NCBI RefSeq assembly: GCF_042643165.1 | Contig: NZ_JBHRSH010000001.1 | Location: 2,108,001 to 2,172,000, forward strand | Direction: 5' to 3' | DNA: 64,000 bases | From: Hyphococcus aureus | GTDB taxonomy: Bacteria > Pseudomonadota > Alphaproteobacteria > Caulobacterales > Parvularculaceae | Shown here: positions 53,120 through 61,620 of the stretch, piece after piece | How the letters are laid out: each line of letters begins with the position of its first letter | Position numbering within the stretch: the stretch's first letter is position 1 | Position numbers and translations under genes: made by a program | The notes under the pieces: model-generated | What the model saw: only the letters and a program-made list of their open reading frames with translations | Databases searched by the model: none | Told to the model about the DNA's origin: nothing

Positions 53120-53196
<77 letters not shown>

Positions 53197-53397
53197 TTTT
53201 CTTCCCTCCGGAATTGATTTTACAGAAAGCTGTGTGCGCAAAATCGCGGCGCGCAAAAGCGTTTCCATGGTTACCGCGAAGGTAATCATGAGCCCCTTAA
53301 AAGCGGTGATTTTGTTTAAGGTTTCAGAGGCAAATCTTTGCGAATGATTTCGCAACTGCGTGCTGTTTTGTGTTCGGTTTGAGTTCGGGGCGTTAAT

Positions 53398-53904
53398 ATG
53401 GTCTCCCAACCGTTGGGCGGTATCATCGCTGGGCTTGCCAGTCTCGGCGTAGGCGCCGCGTCTGTGGCTGTTGTCAGTAGTTCTGACAGCGGCGCGGACC
53501 CGCATGCCGCCGAAGAAGAGACGGTGGACGCTGATCCCGTCGAAACCCGGTTCAAGCAATTGAGCGACCTTCGTCATGAATGCGCCACCCGTGTCGGCGC
53601 GTCCTGCAATGAGCTTGGACGCGAGCATGAGACCCGCAAGGATCTGTGGGGCGGTGAGATAAAAGGGAAAGGCGTGCATCGCGACGATGCGAAGGCGCTG
53701 CTCTATTTCCGTCTTGCCTGTGATTATGATGATGGAAATGGGTGCTATAATCTTGCGCGCATGTACGAGACCGGCAAGGGCGTCGCGAAGGATGCCGCCG
53801 AGGCTGAAAGCGCATACACTCGCGCCTGTGTGTTGATTGGCGGCGAGGCCTGCGCTCATCTGGATGAGCCGCCGCTTCCCGCTGCGCCTAAACTTCGATT
53901 TTGA
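53398..53904 (+). CDS. Sel1-repeat protein with hydrophobic N-terminus
   Basis: This 168-residue protein has an N-terminal hydrophobic segment (about 5-27), an acidic stretch, and two or three Sel1-like units with paired cysteines (RHECATRVGASCNELG, FRLACDYDDGNGCYNLARMYETGKG, TRACVLIGGEACAHLD). Sel1 repeats form helical scaffolds. The role is unknown. It converges on the next gene with a 17-base overlap. Confidence 0.7.
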   Translation: MVSQPLGGIIAGLASLGVGAASVAVVSSSDSGADPHAAEEETVDADPVETRFKQLSDLRHECATRVGASCNELGREHETRKDLWGGEIKGKGVHRDDAKALLYFRLACDYDDGNGCYNLARMYETGKGVAKDAAEAESAYTRACVLIGGEACAHLDEPPLPAAPKLRF

Positions 53905-54262
53905 TCCGGCGATAGCGGGCGTGATCGGCGCCCGCGACCTTGCCGTCAAGGCGATAGAGGCTGGCGACATCGCATTGCGGCCGGGCTTTCAGGACAAACA
54001 GGGCGGCGTCTTCGTCGCTGCGCGCGGGAAACTGACGCGAGAACCCGCCGACATAGCTGGCGTTATTCTGACTCACATCATCCGGGCTATCCCCGCAGCG
54101 CGCATACATCACTTCATATTTCGCCGCGATGCCCATCAGCCCTTGCGTTTCCAGCAAGGGGTCGCGGCGCAGCTCTTCCGGCTTCAACAAAAACGCGACG
54201 CCCGCAAGCGCAAGGATTGCAGGAATGGCGGCGTAGGAAGAAATGTCCACGCGGCGCGTCAT
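53888..54262 (-). CDS. membrane-anchored protein of unknown function
   Basis: This 124-residue protein has a single N-terminal helix (about 9-27) followed by a periplasmic part with YARCGDSPDDVSQNNASYVGGF. Two cysteines (YARC, PQC) could pair. No domain is recognised. Its 3' end overlaps the Sel1 gene on the opposite strand. Confidence 0.55.
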   Translation of the reverse strand: MTRRVDISSYAAIPAILALAGVAFLLKPEELRRDPLLETQGLMGIAAKYEVMYARCGDSPDDVSQNNASYVGGFSRQFPARSDEDAALFVLKARPQCDVASLYRLDGKVAGADHARYRRIKIEV

Positions 54263-54592
54263 GGTCTTGCGTCCCTATTTATAACAGGCCCGTTTCTTAC
54301 AGGTCCGTAAGGACAATTTAGAAATCGGCTCTTGAGAGAGATTTAAGGGAATTGATCGGATTGCGCTTAACCACGCGCACCCCGCGCATCCTGTTCATGA
54401 CGACACAACATGGCTGCATCGCTCCGAAAATTACGGCGCACGCATAGGGCGAGCGGGTAAGGTCAAAGCATATCCTCTCATGCGAAAAACACCCCTTTTT
54501 TGAGCTTTGGTGAAGACTTATCCACCACTTGCCCACGGGCCTTACACTCCGTTTCTCTAAATGGAGAAGGAGCTGTATCGCCTATGGGCGCT
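54263..54592. other. intergenic region between two minus-strand genes
   Basis: No convincing gene, RNA or terminator was found here. A 72-codon minus frame (54318-54536) ending in KRNPINSLKSLSRADF has no recognisable family. Short hairpins occur near 54290-54312 (AGGCCCG...AGGTCCG) and 54552-54570 (TCTAAATGGAGA). The aidB transcript end probably lies here. Confidence 0.4.
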
Positions 54593-56242
54593 TCATTGTG
54601 GAGTAGCACGGTCGATGATGGCGCGCGCACCAATTTTCGCCGTGACGCCGCCATAAGCGTAAGAACGCTGCGCGCCGTCGAGACGCGCATTGCAAAAGCC
54701 GTCAAACACATAATCGGGCGCCGTTTGTTTCAGCGCGGCGGCGCAAAGCGCGAGCGCCATGTCCTCGGCGAAGGCCCGCGCCGTCGCTTCATTGAGGGCG
54801 CCGGGTTTCATCCAGTTATCAAGGCGCGCGAGATGCTGGTCGAGCGCAGGGTTGGCGCCTCGCGCGGCAAGAATTTCCTCCCTGACGGCGTCGAGGCTGT
54901 CCGGTTCGCGGCCAATGGCGCGCAGAATATCGAGCGCGATAACATTGCCGGACCCTTCCCAGATCGCGTTCAGCGGCGACTGGCGGAACAGGCGCGGCAT
55001 GACGCCTTCCTCGACAAAGCCCGCGCCGCCATGACATTCAAGCGCCTCATAAACAACGCCGGGCTGGCGTTTACAGATCCAGTATTTGGCGATCGGTGTC
55101 GCCAGCCGCATGAAAGCGGCCTCGCGCGGATCATCCATCCTGTCAAAGCTCTGGGCGATGCGCATCGCCAGCGCCGCCGCGGCTTCGGATTCGAGCGAGA
55201 GATCGGCGAGAACCATCATCATCGCCGGCTGGTCGATGAGTTTTTTCTGGAATGCGGAGCGATGCGCCGTGTGCCAGAGCGCTTGCGCCAGCGCGGCGCG
55301 CATCCCGCCCGCGGAACCGGCGATGCAATCGAGCCGCGTATGCTGCACCATGTCGATAATGGTGCGAACGCCGCGGCCTTCGTCGCCGATCTTCACCGCA
55401 TAAGCGCCGTGATATTCAATTTCCGACGAGGCATTGGCGCGGTCGCCGAGCTTGTCTTTCAGGCGCATGATGTGAAAGGCGTTGCGGGCGCCATCGGGTT
55501 TCCATCGGGGAACCAGAAAGCAGGTGACGCCCGCCTCCGTGCGCGCCAGCGTGAGAAACGCATCGCACATGGGCGCCGAACAAAACCATTTGTGGCCGGT
55601 CAGTTCATAGTCGTCGCCGCCAATAGGCATTGCAGTGGTCGTGTTGGCGCGAATGTCGGAGCCGCCCTGTTTCTCGGTCATGGCCATGCCCATAGTCGCG
55701 CCGCGTTTTTCAGCCGCCGGAATAAAACGCTTGTCATACTGGCCGGCGGTCAGGCGCGGGACCCATTCTTTCGCCGCGTCCGGCGCATGACGCAGGGCGG
55801 GAACCGCCGCATAGGTCATCGTCATGGGGCAGCCGACGCCGGGTTCCGACCCCGCCTGCATGTAGACCATGGCGGCATGGGCGACATGGCCGCCTTCTTT
55901 CGCGGTCCAGGCGAGCGAGGAATAGCCCGACGACAGGCCCAGCTCCATCAGCACGTGATAGGAGGGGTGAAACTCCACTTCGTCGAGGCGATGACCGTAA
56001 CGGTCGAAACTGATGAGTTTCGGCGGATTCTGATTGGCGAGGCGGGCGTTCTCCACCATCTCCGCCGAGCCAAGCGATGCGCCGTAGGCGGACAATTGTT
56101 TTTCATGATGTTTGCCGCCGCGCTGTCCCACGGTTTCTTTCAGGGCCGCATCGCTGTCGAAGAAATTCACATTTTCAAAAAGCGGCGGCTGGTTGGCGAC
56201 CTCATGGGTCTGAAGGTCGGATCGGGGGCGGTAGTGAGACAT
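54593..56242 (-). CDS. aidB: acyl-CoA dehydrogenase-family protein, AidB-like
   Basis: This 549-residue flavoprotein has the AidB N-terminus (THEVANQPPLFENVNFFDSD), a flavin-domain segment GMAMTEKQGGSDIRAN and ECHGGAGFVEEGVMPRLFRQSPLNAIWEGSGNVIALD. E. coli AidB is induced by alkylation stress; its physiological substrate is not firmly known. A 1,551-codon forward frame is antisense over this gene and its neighbours and is not real. Confidence 0.92.
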   Translation of the reverse strand: MSHYRPRSDLQTHEVANQPPLFENVNFFDSDAALKETVGQRGGKHHEKQLSAYGASLGSAEMVENARLANQNPPKLISFDRYGHRLDEVEFHPSYHVLMELGLSSGYSSLAWTAKEGGHVAHAAMVYMQAGSEPGVGCPMTMTYAAVPALRHAPDAAKEWVPRLTAGQYDKRFIPAAEKRGATMGMAMTEKQGGSDIRANTTTAMPIGGDDYELTGHKWFCSAPMCDAFLTLARTEAGVTCFLVPRWKPDGARNAFHIMRLKDKLGDRANASSEIEYHGAYAVKIGDEGRGVRTIIDMVQHTRLDCIAGSAGGMRAALAQALWHTAHRSAFQKKLIDQPAMMMVLADLSLESEAAAALAMRIAQSFDRMDDPREAAFMRLATPIAKYWICKRQPGVVYEALECHGGAGFVEEGVMPRLFRQSPLNAIWEGSGNVIALDILRAIGREPDSLDAVREEILAARGANPALDQHLARLDNWMKPGALNEATARAFAEDMALALCAAALKQTAPDYVFDGFCNARLDGAQRSYAYGGVTAKIGARAIIDRATPQ

Positions 56243-56314
56243 GGGCGGCTTCCCTGTGGGTTTTCGCCTATTGTGCGCGCGCGCGCGGGCGCCCGCAATG
56301 TTTCCCTGCAGCGA

Positions 56315-56962
56315 TCACGCCGCGAAGACAAGCCGTTCAAGCTCTGCGATGGCTGGCGTCACATCGCCGATAGGCACCTTGATCGTCGTCATGCCCATAG
56401 CGCGCGCAGGTTTCAGATTGACGCCGAGATCGTCGAGAAAAATGCAAGTCTCGGGCGCTACGCCAAGCGCGTCGCACATCATTTCGTATATGCGAGGTTC
56501 TGGTTTTCGAACGCCCGCCTTCGACGATTCAATGATGTGATCGAAATTTTCGTGAATGCGCGTCACTGTTTCGCGCGCTTCGTCCGGCGCCAGCATGCCT
56601 TTGGAATCGATTTTCGGCAGATTATTGGTGATGCAGCCGGTTTTATACCCGGCGGCTTTAACCCGGGCGAGGGCGTCCACCATCTGCGGATGAAAGCGCA
56701 GGGACAGAAGCGAGATCAGCGTCTTGCCGCTGATTTCAAACCCCGCAGCTTTTGTTTCCATGGCGAAGGCGTCGTCGAAATCGTCGAGAGATATTTCCGC
56801 GCGTTCAAATTTCGCCCAGGCGTTGTCATGGATGTTCGTTTTGATCACGCCGCCGATGAATTTTTCGGGCAAGGCGTGGCGGCGTTCGAATTCCGCGAAA
56901 TTCTGCACGGGCGAGGTCGTAAAGACTCCGCCGAAATCGAAGATCACCGCTTCAAACGCCAC
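56315..56962 (-). CDS. HAD-superfamily hydrolase
   Basis: This 215-residue HAD subfamily IA protein has nucleophile Asp9 in IFDFGGVF, a Thr motif in TGCITNN, the KPEPRIYEMM region with Lys and the DDLGVNL acidic motif. The second Asp of the usual DxD is Gly, as in epoxide-hydrolase N-domains. The substrate is unknown. It follows the GFA gene with stop and start almost touching. Confidence 0.87.
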   Translation of the reverse strand: MAFEAVIFDFGGVFTTSPVQNFAEFERRHALPEKFIGGVIKTNIHDNAWAKFERAEISLDDFDDAFAMETKAAGFEISGKTLISLLSLRFHPQMVDALARVKAAGYKTGCITNNLPKIDSKGMLAPDEARETVTRIHENFDHIIESSKAGVRKPEPRIYEMMCDALGVAPETCIFLDDLGVNLKPARAMGMTTIKVPIGDVTPAIAELERLVFAA

Positions 56963-57346
56963 TTAGTTTGCGCCTTCAATATGCTGCGCCCAGGGAAGCG
57001 CTTCATCGGCGAACACTTCGCCTTGCGGCGTATAGTTTTCCGGCTTTTCCATCACGCCGATCAGGAAATGGGTCTCGCCCGCCCATTTCTCGCCTGCATA
57101 GGTGAGGGGTGTGCCGCACTTGGCGCAATAGCCGCGCTTCACGCCGGCCGAGCTTGCATAGTAAGACGGTTTCTCCGTCAGCCAACGCACCTGGCTGTCG
57201 TCAAAGCCGACCCAGGTGGAAATCGCTCCACCGGTCGCCTTGCGGCACGCCGCACAATGGCAGTTGCTGACAAATTTTGGCGCGCCGGTCATTTCGGCGC
57301 GCGCCGCGCCGCACTGGCACGACGCAAGATGTGTCTCCGCGCTCAT
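56963..57346 (-). CDS. GFA-family (glutathione-dependent formaldehyde-activating-like) protein
   Basis: This 127-residue zinc-binding protein has cysteines at 10, 12, 29, 31, 34, 74 and 77 (SCQCGAARAEM, CHCAACRKATGG, GYCAKCGTP). This is the GFA/CENP-V fold. Only a few members act on S-hydroxymethylglutathione, so the reaction is unproven. It directly abuts the GST gene, suggesting glutathione-linked detoxification. Confidence 0.9.
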   Translation of the reverse strand: MSAETHLASCQCGAARAEMTGAPKFVSNCHCAACRKATGGAISTWVGFDDSQVRWLTEKPSYYASSAGVKRGYCAKCGTPLTYAGEKWAGETHFLIGVMEKPENYTPQGEVFADEALPWAQHIEGAN

Positions 57347-57970
57347 TTAAAGACCGAGATCGGCGGCGTGTTTGGCGCTGATCTCTTGCGTTTTTGCAAA
57401 GGCCGGGCGCGCCGTCATGCGGTCCACATAGTCGGCGATTTTGCCTTTCTTTTCGATAGCGCCGAACATAATCGCGAAATTCAACAGCGATCCCATGACA
57501 ATATCCGCGGCGCTCACCTTGTCGCCGAGAATATAGGGGCCGTCAGAAAGCATCACATCGATCGACTTCAGAACATCTTCTTCCGTGCCATAGCCGGCAG
57601 ACATCGCGTTTTCGCGTTTCACGCCGCCGAGCTTGTCGAGCATCATCGGTTCGATGCAGGAGGGGGCAAAGAGTATCCAGCGATACCAGGCGCCGCGTTT
57701 CGGGTCAGTCAGCGCCGGCGAAAATCCCTTATCCGCAAAAGCGTCAGCGAGATAAGCGCAGATCGCTGCGCTTTCCGTCACCACTACGCCGTCGTGAACA
57801 AGCGCCGGGACTTTGCCCATGGGATTGATCTTGACGAAATCCGGGCTTTTGTGGGCGCCGCTTTTGAGATTGATGATTTCAATGTCGCAGACCTCGCCAA
57901 GCTCCACATTCATCCACATGGTGGTGTCGGCCCGGGTGCGCGGGCAGTAATAAAGTACGGGTTTCGCCAT
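57347..57970 (-). CDS. glutathione S-transferase family protein
   Basis: This 207-residue protein has an N-terminal thioredoxin fold (PVLYYCPRTRADT; cis-Pro at GKVPALVHDG; TESAAICAYLADAF) and a helical C-terminal domain with GDKVSAADIVMGS. It conjugates or reduces substrates with glutathione. It is the first of four or five same-strand genes (GST, GFA, HAD, AidB). The substrate is unknown. Confidence 0.93.
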   Translation of the reverse strand: MAKPVLYYCPRTRADTTMWMNVELGEVCDIEIINLKSGAHKSPDFVKINPMGKVPALVHDGVVVTESAAICAYLADAFADKGFSPALTDPKRGAWYRWILFAPSCIEPMMLDKLGGVKRENAMSAGYGTEEDVLKSIDVMLSDGPYILGDKVSAADIVMGSLLNFAIMFGAIEKKGKIADYVDRMTARPAFAKTQEISAKHAADLGL

Positions 57971-58042
57971 TACTTTCTCCCTTTTAGTGAAAACAGCTTA
58001 ACGCCTTCGCAGCGCCGCTTGCAAAGAAATTCCGGCGCCGTG

Positions 58043-59167
58043 TTACGCGGACTCAAGATCCATTTTGAGACCGAGAAGCTTCATGACATCGCCGCGCGAA
58101 AGCGTGCCGAGAACGCGGCCCGCCTCCACCACGATCAGCGTGTCTGCGCCGCTTTGCTGCAGCGATTGCAAAGCGACAATGGCGTCCTGCGAGGGATCGA
58201 CAAGGGGCGCTTTGTCTGGCGGCGTCATGATGTCCCGGACCGTAAGCCGGCTCCAGTCTTCGCGGGGCGTGGACTTCACATGCGCCGTGTCGGCGACTCC
58301 GATGAAGGCGCCATGTTCGCTGACGGGAAACGCCGTCTGCTGGAATTCATAGACATAGCGGTCCACAAGCTCGGCGAGCGTAAGCGAGGGCGGAACCACA
58401 TGGGCGTCCTTATGCATCAGGTCGCGCACACTCACGCCCCCCATGAGGCGGCGGACTTCCATTTGCTGATAAGAAGATTGCGCTGCGCCGCGGATGAACA
58501 TCCCGATCAGGAACCACCAGAGCCCTGCAACCAGACTGCCTGCAAACGCAGCCCAGAGCCCGGCCATCATCAACGCAAAACCGAAAAGACCGCCAAGACC
58601 CGACGCCCATTTGGTCGCCCAGCGAATATCGCCTTTCATCGCCCAGAGGGTCGCCCGCAAGACACGCCCGCCATCCATGGGAAAAGCAGGGATGAGATTG
58701 AAGACGGCGAGCACGAAATTGAGACGGCCGAGATATCCGACCAGCCCGCTCACCGGCGTCGGCTCTGGGCCGCCGAAAGAGGCGAGCCACAAAAATACGA
58801 CACCCAACACAATGCTGATCGCGGGGCCGGCGATAGCGGTGAAGAATTCCGCCTTGGCGCTTTCCGGCTCGCTTTTCATTTCCGCAACGCCACCGAACAG
58901 GAACAGCGTGATGCCGGTCATGCCGGTGCCGAAAGCCCGCGAGACGACAGAGTGAGACAATTCGTGAATCACGATGGAGAAAAAAACGCCGATGACGCCG
59001 CCGATCGCCATCCACCAATAGGTCGAAGCGGGCCAGCCTTCATAGACCGCCGGGAAAAACCCGAGCGCCAGCGACATGGCGATCAGCAGGGCGAAAAACG
59101 TCCAGCTGATGTCGACGCGCACGTCAAAACCGAGAATGCGAAAAAGCTTGAGTGAACGTCCGAACAT
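58043..59167 (-). CDS. site-2-type M50 metalloprotease with CBS pair
   Basis: This 374-residue membrane protease has HELSH (His68, Glu69, His72) in a helix, a second motif FPMDGGRVL for the Asp ligand, several transmembrane segments (about 20-230) and two CBS domains (about 245-365). This is the FtsRSpoIVFB-like family. CBS domains may sense a nucleotide. Substrate and pathway are unknown. Confidence 0.92.
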   Translation of the reverse strand: MFGRSLKLFRILGFDVRVDISWTFFALLIAMSLALGFFPAVYEGWPASTYWWMAIGGVIGVFFSIVIHELSHSVVSRAFGTGMTGITLFLFGGVAEMKSEPESAKAEFFTAIAGPAISIVLGVVFLWLASFGGPEPTPVSGLVGYLGRLNFVLAVFNLIPAFPMDGGRVLRATLWAMKGDIRWATKWASGLGGLFGFALMMAGLWAAFAGSLVAGLWWFLIGMFIRGAAQSSYQQMEVRRLMGGVSVRDLMHKDAHVVPPSLTLAELVDRYVYEFQQTAFPVSEHGAFIGVADTAHVKSTPREDWSRLTVRDIMTPPDKAPLVDPSQDAIVALQSLQQSGADTLIVVEAGRVLGTLSRGDVMKLLGLKMDLESA

Positions 59168-59198
59168 CGTCGTTTCTCCGTTTTTCCGCCGCGCGTTT

Positions 59199-60053
59199 TC
59201 AGGGCGCTATCCGGCGCCTGACTTCATAGAGGGAGACCGCAGCGGCGGTTGAGACATTGAGGCTTTCCATGTCCGGCGCAATGGGGATGCGGAAAAGCTG
59301 GTCGCATTTTTCCGCTACAAGACGGCGCAGGCCCGCGCCTTCCGCGCCCATGACGAGCGCCAGCGGCGCATCGGGCAGGGCGGCGATCTCCGTTTGCGCT
59401 TCGCCCGCAAGTCCGGCGCAGAAATATCCCATCTCCTGCAACGCCTCGATGGCGCGCGCTATATTGACGACTTCGATGCAGGGCAGAATTTCAATAGCGC
59501 CGGCGGCGGCTTTTGCGAGGGCGCCCGAGAGCGGCGGCGTTCTGCGATCCTGTACGATCACCGCCTTTGCGCCGAACGCGGCGGCGGCGCGAAACATGGC
59601 GCCGATATTCTGCGGATCGGTGATCTGGTCGAGGATCAGAACCGGCGCGTGTTTTTCCGCCGGAGCGCAAACGTCTTCGAGGCGCGCGCGGGGCAAGTCT
59701 TCGGCGAGGGCGGCGAGACCCTGATGCACCGCGCCGTCATGAAGCAGCCGGTCAATCTCGTCCGGTTTGATGTCTTCAAGCCGGGCAAGCGCCGCCCCGG
59801 CGGCGCCATGGTCCTTGAGCCAGTCGGCGGCGTTTTTCGTGGCGAACACGCGGTTGATCTTGCGGCCGGGATTGGCGAGCGCCGCCGCGACGGCGTGGCG
59901 GCCATAAAGCCAGACGCCATCCTGGCCTTTAGGGACCGTTCCCTTGTTTCGCGGGGCAGGGCCGGGCCGCGCGCCACGGTCGCTTCCGGGGCCAGGCGCA
60001 GCGCCGTCCTTCCGGGTCTTTTTTCTCGGTTTGGCGCGGTGTTTTTGGGTCAT
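59199..60053 (-). CDS. rlmB: SpoU/TrmH-family RNA methyltransferase, RlmB-type
   Basis: This 284-residue protein has a basic N-terminal tail (RKKTRKDGAAPG), a substrate-binding domain (WLYGRHAVAAALANPGR) and the knotted SPOUT domain (LDQITDPQNIGAMFRAA, ALVMGAEGAGLRRLV, IPIAPDMESLNVSTAAAVSLYE). It likely methylates 23S rRNA G2251. tRNA-Tyr follows divergently, as in relatives. Confidence 0.9.
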   Translation of the reverse strand: MTQKHRAKPRKKTRKDGAAPGPGSDRGARPGPAPRNKGTVPKGQDGVWLYGRHAVAAALANPGRKINRVFATKNAADWLKDHGAAGAALARLEDIKPDEIDRLLHDGAVHQGLAALAEDLPRARLEDVCAPAEKHAPVLILDQITDPQNIGAMFRAAAAFGAKAVIVQDRRTPPLSGALAKAAAGAIEILPCIEVVNIARAIEALQEMGYFCAGLAGEAQTEIAALPDAPLALVMGAEGAGLRRLVAEKCDQLFRIPIAPDMESLNVSTAAAVSLYEVRRRIAP

Positions 60054-60120
60054 GGCGATGGCCTAGCCGGTTCTTATTCAAGGGGAAACAGGAAATTGCG
60101 TCATGCGGCCTCAGGGGCGG

Positions 60121-60149
60121 TTGCGAAGGCGGCGCAGCGCCGCTATAGA
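60121..60149 (+). promoter_or_regulatory. predicted tRNA-Tyr promoter
   Basis: TTGCGA (60121-60126) and TATAGA (60144-60149) are 17 bases apart, about 110 bases before the tRNA 5' end. The spacing and box match those seen for ahcY and tRNA-Pro. Confidence 0.5.
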
Positions 60150-60260
60150 CCCCGTTCTCCCGATTGCGGAGCGCCGGGCGCAGCCCGGTTTTTCGTTTTC
60201 GTCCTGGTTGAAATCCGGCCGGTCCCGGCTGTGGTTTCAGCGCCTTCTGGAGGGCCTCGT

Positions 60261-60345
60261 GGAGGGGTGGGAGAGTGGTTAAATCCACCAGACTGTAAAT
60301 CTGGCCGCTTAGCGTACGTTGGTTCGAATCCAACCCCCTCCACCA
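60261..60345 (+). tRNA. tRNA-Tyr (anticodon GTA)
   Basis: This 85-base class II tRNA has acceptor arms GGAGGGG/CCCCTCC, anticodon stem CCAGA/TCTGG with loop CTGTAAA (anticodon GTA), a long variable arm (CCGCTTAGCGTAC), T arm GGTTCGAATCC and an encoded CCA. Confidence 0.97.
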
Positions 60346-60371
60346 TTAGTTCCGCGCATCAATCGCACTCC

Positions 60372-61460
60372 ATGCGCTTCTCGACGCCGCAGCCGGCATG
60401 CGGCACAGTCGCCTTCATGCATGAGGCTGGCGAACATACGATTTCAGTGCGCTTTGAGCGGGTGACGCCGCTCGTCGACAGCGCGCGCGCGTCCGGTGTG
60501 GACGTTGAAAAGCTGTTTTCGGCCCTCAATCTGCCCGAACGCCTGCTTGATAATGGCCGCAATGAATTCATTTCACTTGCGGACTATTACCGCCTGCAAA
60601 ACCGGCTTTCGATCCTCATCGGCGACGAAACACTGCATCTTTCTTCCCGGCAATTACTGCCGGGCAGCACGGATTTCGTACTCGCCCATCTTTCCGACTG
60701 CAAAAATCTTTTCGAAGTGATGGGCGTCGTAGCGAAGTCGTACAATCTTCTCCATGGCGGCCAGTTCAACCAGGTCGAGAAGCGTCACTCTGCGGTCGAT
60801 TACCTGATTGATGACCGTGACTTTCCCTATGCGGGCATAGCGGCGGCAGAGGACATTTATTTTCAGTGCGAATGCATTCTCACCTTTCTGCATTGCCTTC
60901 TCATGGTGATTTCTCCATCGGCGCGCGACGCGATCACCGGACTTCACATTCGCCGCCCGAGCCCGGGAGGGGATTGCGGCCATCTTGGTTACTGGGATGC
61001 GCCAATGCGTTTTGGCGCAGATGTCTACAAAGTTTCTTTCGACCGCGACATTGCGTTGGCGCCGATCCGCATGCCGTCGCCGGATGCGCTCACCGCCAAT
61101 GCGGTCTATCAGATGATTGTTGAGACTGTGGCCGGCAAGCACGCAGCCCTCGGGATGATCAATCCGTCAGCGACCCGGGTGCGCGACGCGCTCGCGCGCG
61201 GTGTCGTTGAACAGCCCGACGTGGCGGCGCAGATGGGGCTTTCTGTCGCCACCTTGCGCCGTCGGCTCGCCGCTGAGGGGTTCACTTTTCGCGCCCTGCG
61301 AGAGGAAGTCCTGAATGAATCCGCAAAGCGGCTTCTTGCAGAAGGGAAGTCCGTTTCCGATGTCGCCGAGGCGCTGGGATTTTCCGAGGCGCGCGCGTTC
61401 AATCGCGCCTTCAAGGACTGGAACGGCCTCACCCCGAAAGCCTTTACAAACCGGGCTTAA
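60372..61460 (+). CDS. AraC-family transcriptional regulator
   Basis: This 362-residue protein has an N-terminal arabinose-type sensing region (about 60-250; QLLPGSTDFVLAHLSDCKNLFEVM, the AraC_binding_2 style). A C-terminal double helix-turn-helix follows (QMGLSVATLRRRLAAEGFTFRALREEVL; VSDVAEALGFSEARAFNRAFKDWNGLTPK). ATG at 60372 or 60417 is the likely start; neither has a strong ribosome site. The TonB-dependent receptor follows after 160 bases and may be its target. Confidence 0.87.
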   Translation: MRFSTPQPACGTVAFMHEAGEHTISVRFERVTPLVDSARASGVDVEKLFSALNLPERLLDNGRNEFISLADYYRLQNRLSILIGDETLHLSSRQLLPGSTDFVLAHLSDCKNLFEVMGVVAKSYNLLHGGQFNQVEKRHSAVDYLIDDRDFPYAGIAAAEDIYFQCECILTFLHCLLMVISPSARDAITGLHIRRPSPGGDCGHLGYWDAPMRFGADVYKVSFDRDIALAPIRMPSPDALTANAVYQMIVETVAGKHAALGMINPSATRVRDALARGVVEQPDVAAQMGLSVATLRRRLAAEGFTFRALREEVLNESAKRLLAEGKSVSDVAEALGFSEARAFNRAFKDWNGLTPKAFTNRA

Positions 61461-61620
61461 GGGCGCTCGGTCAGCCATTTCGCGGCGCACATATTCGATC
61501 TTGAAAAGCCCATATTGAGCGAAATTGTCTTGTTAGTCTGAGCGCTAGGGTCGTTCTGCGCCGCGCCAATCCCTTCTACCGTGGGAAAAAATAACAATAC
61601 GAACGTTTAGGGAGGCTATT

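Noticed and set aside
54318..54536. Possible small minus-strand gene
   Set aside because: No family, no ribosome site; only a short basic end looks protein-like.
54500..59155. Giant forward ORF of 1,551 codons
   Set aside because: It is antisense to five well-supported genes (AidB, HAD, GFA, GST, M50), has an Arg/His/Phe-rich composition typical of a shadow frame and no recognisable domain.
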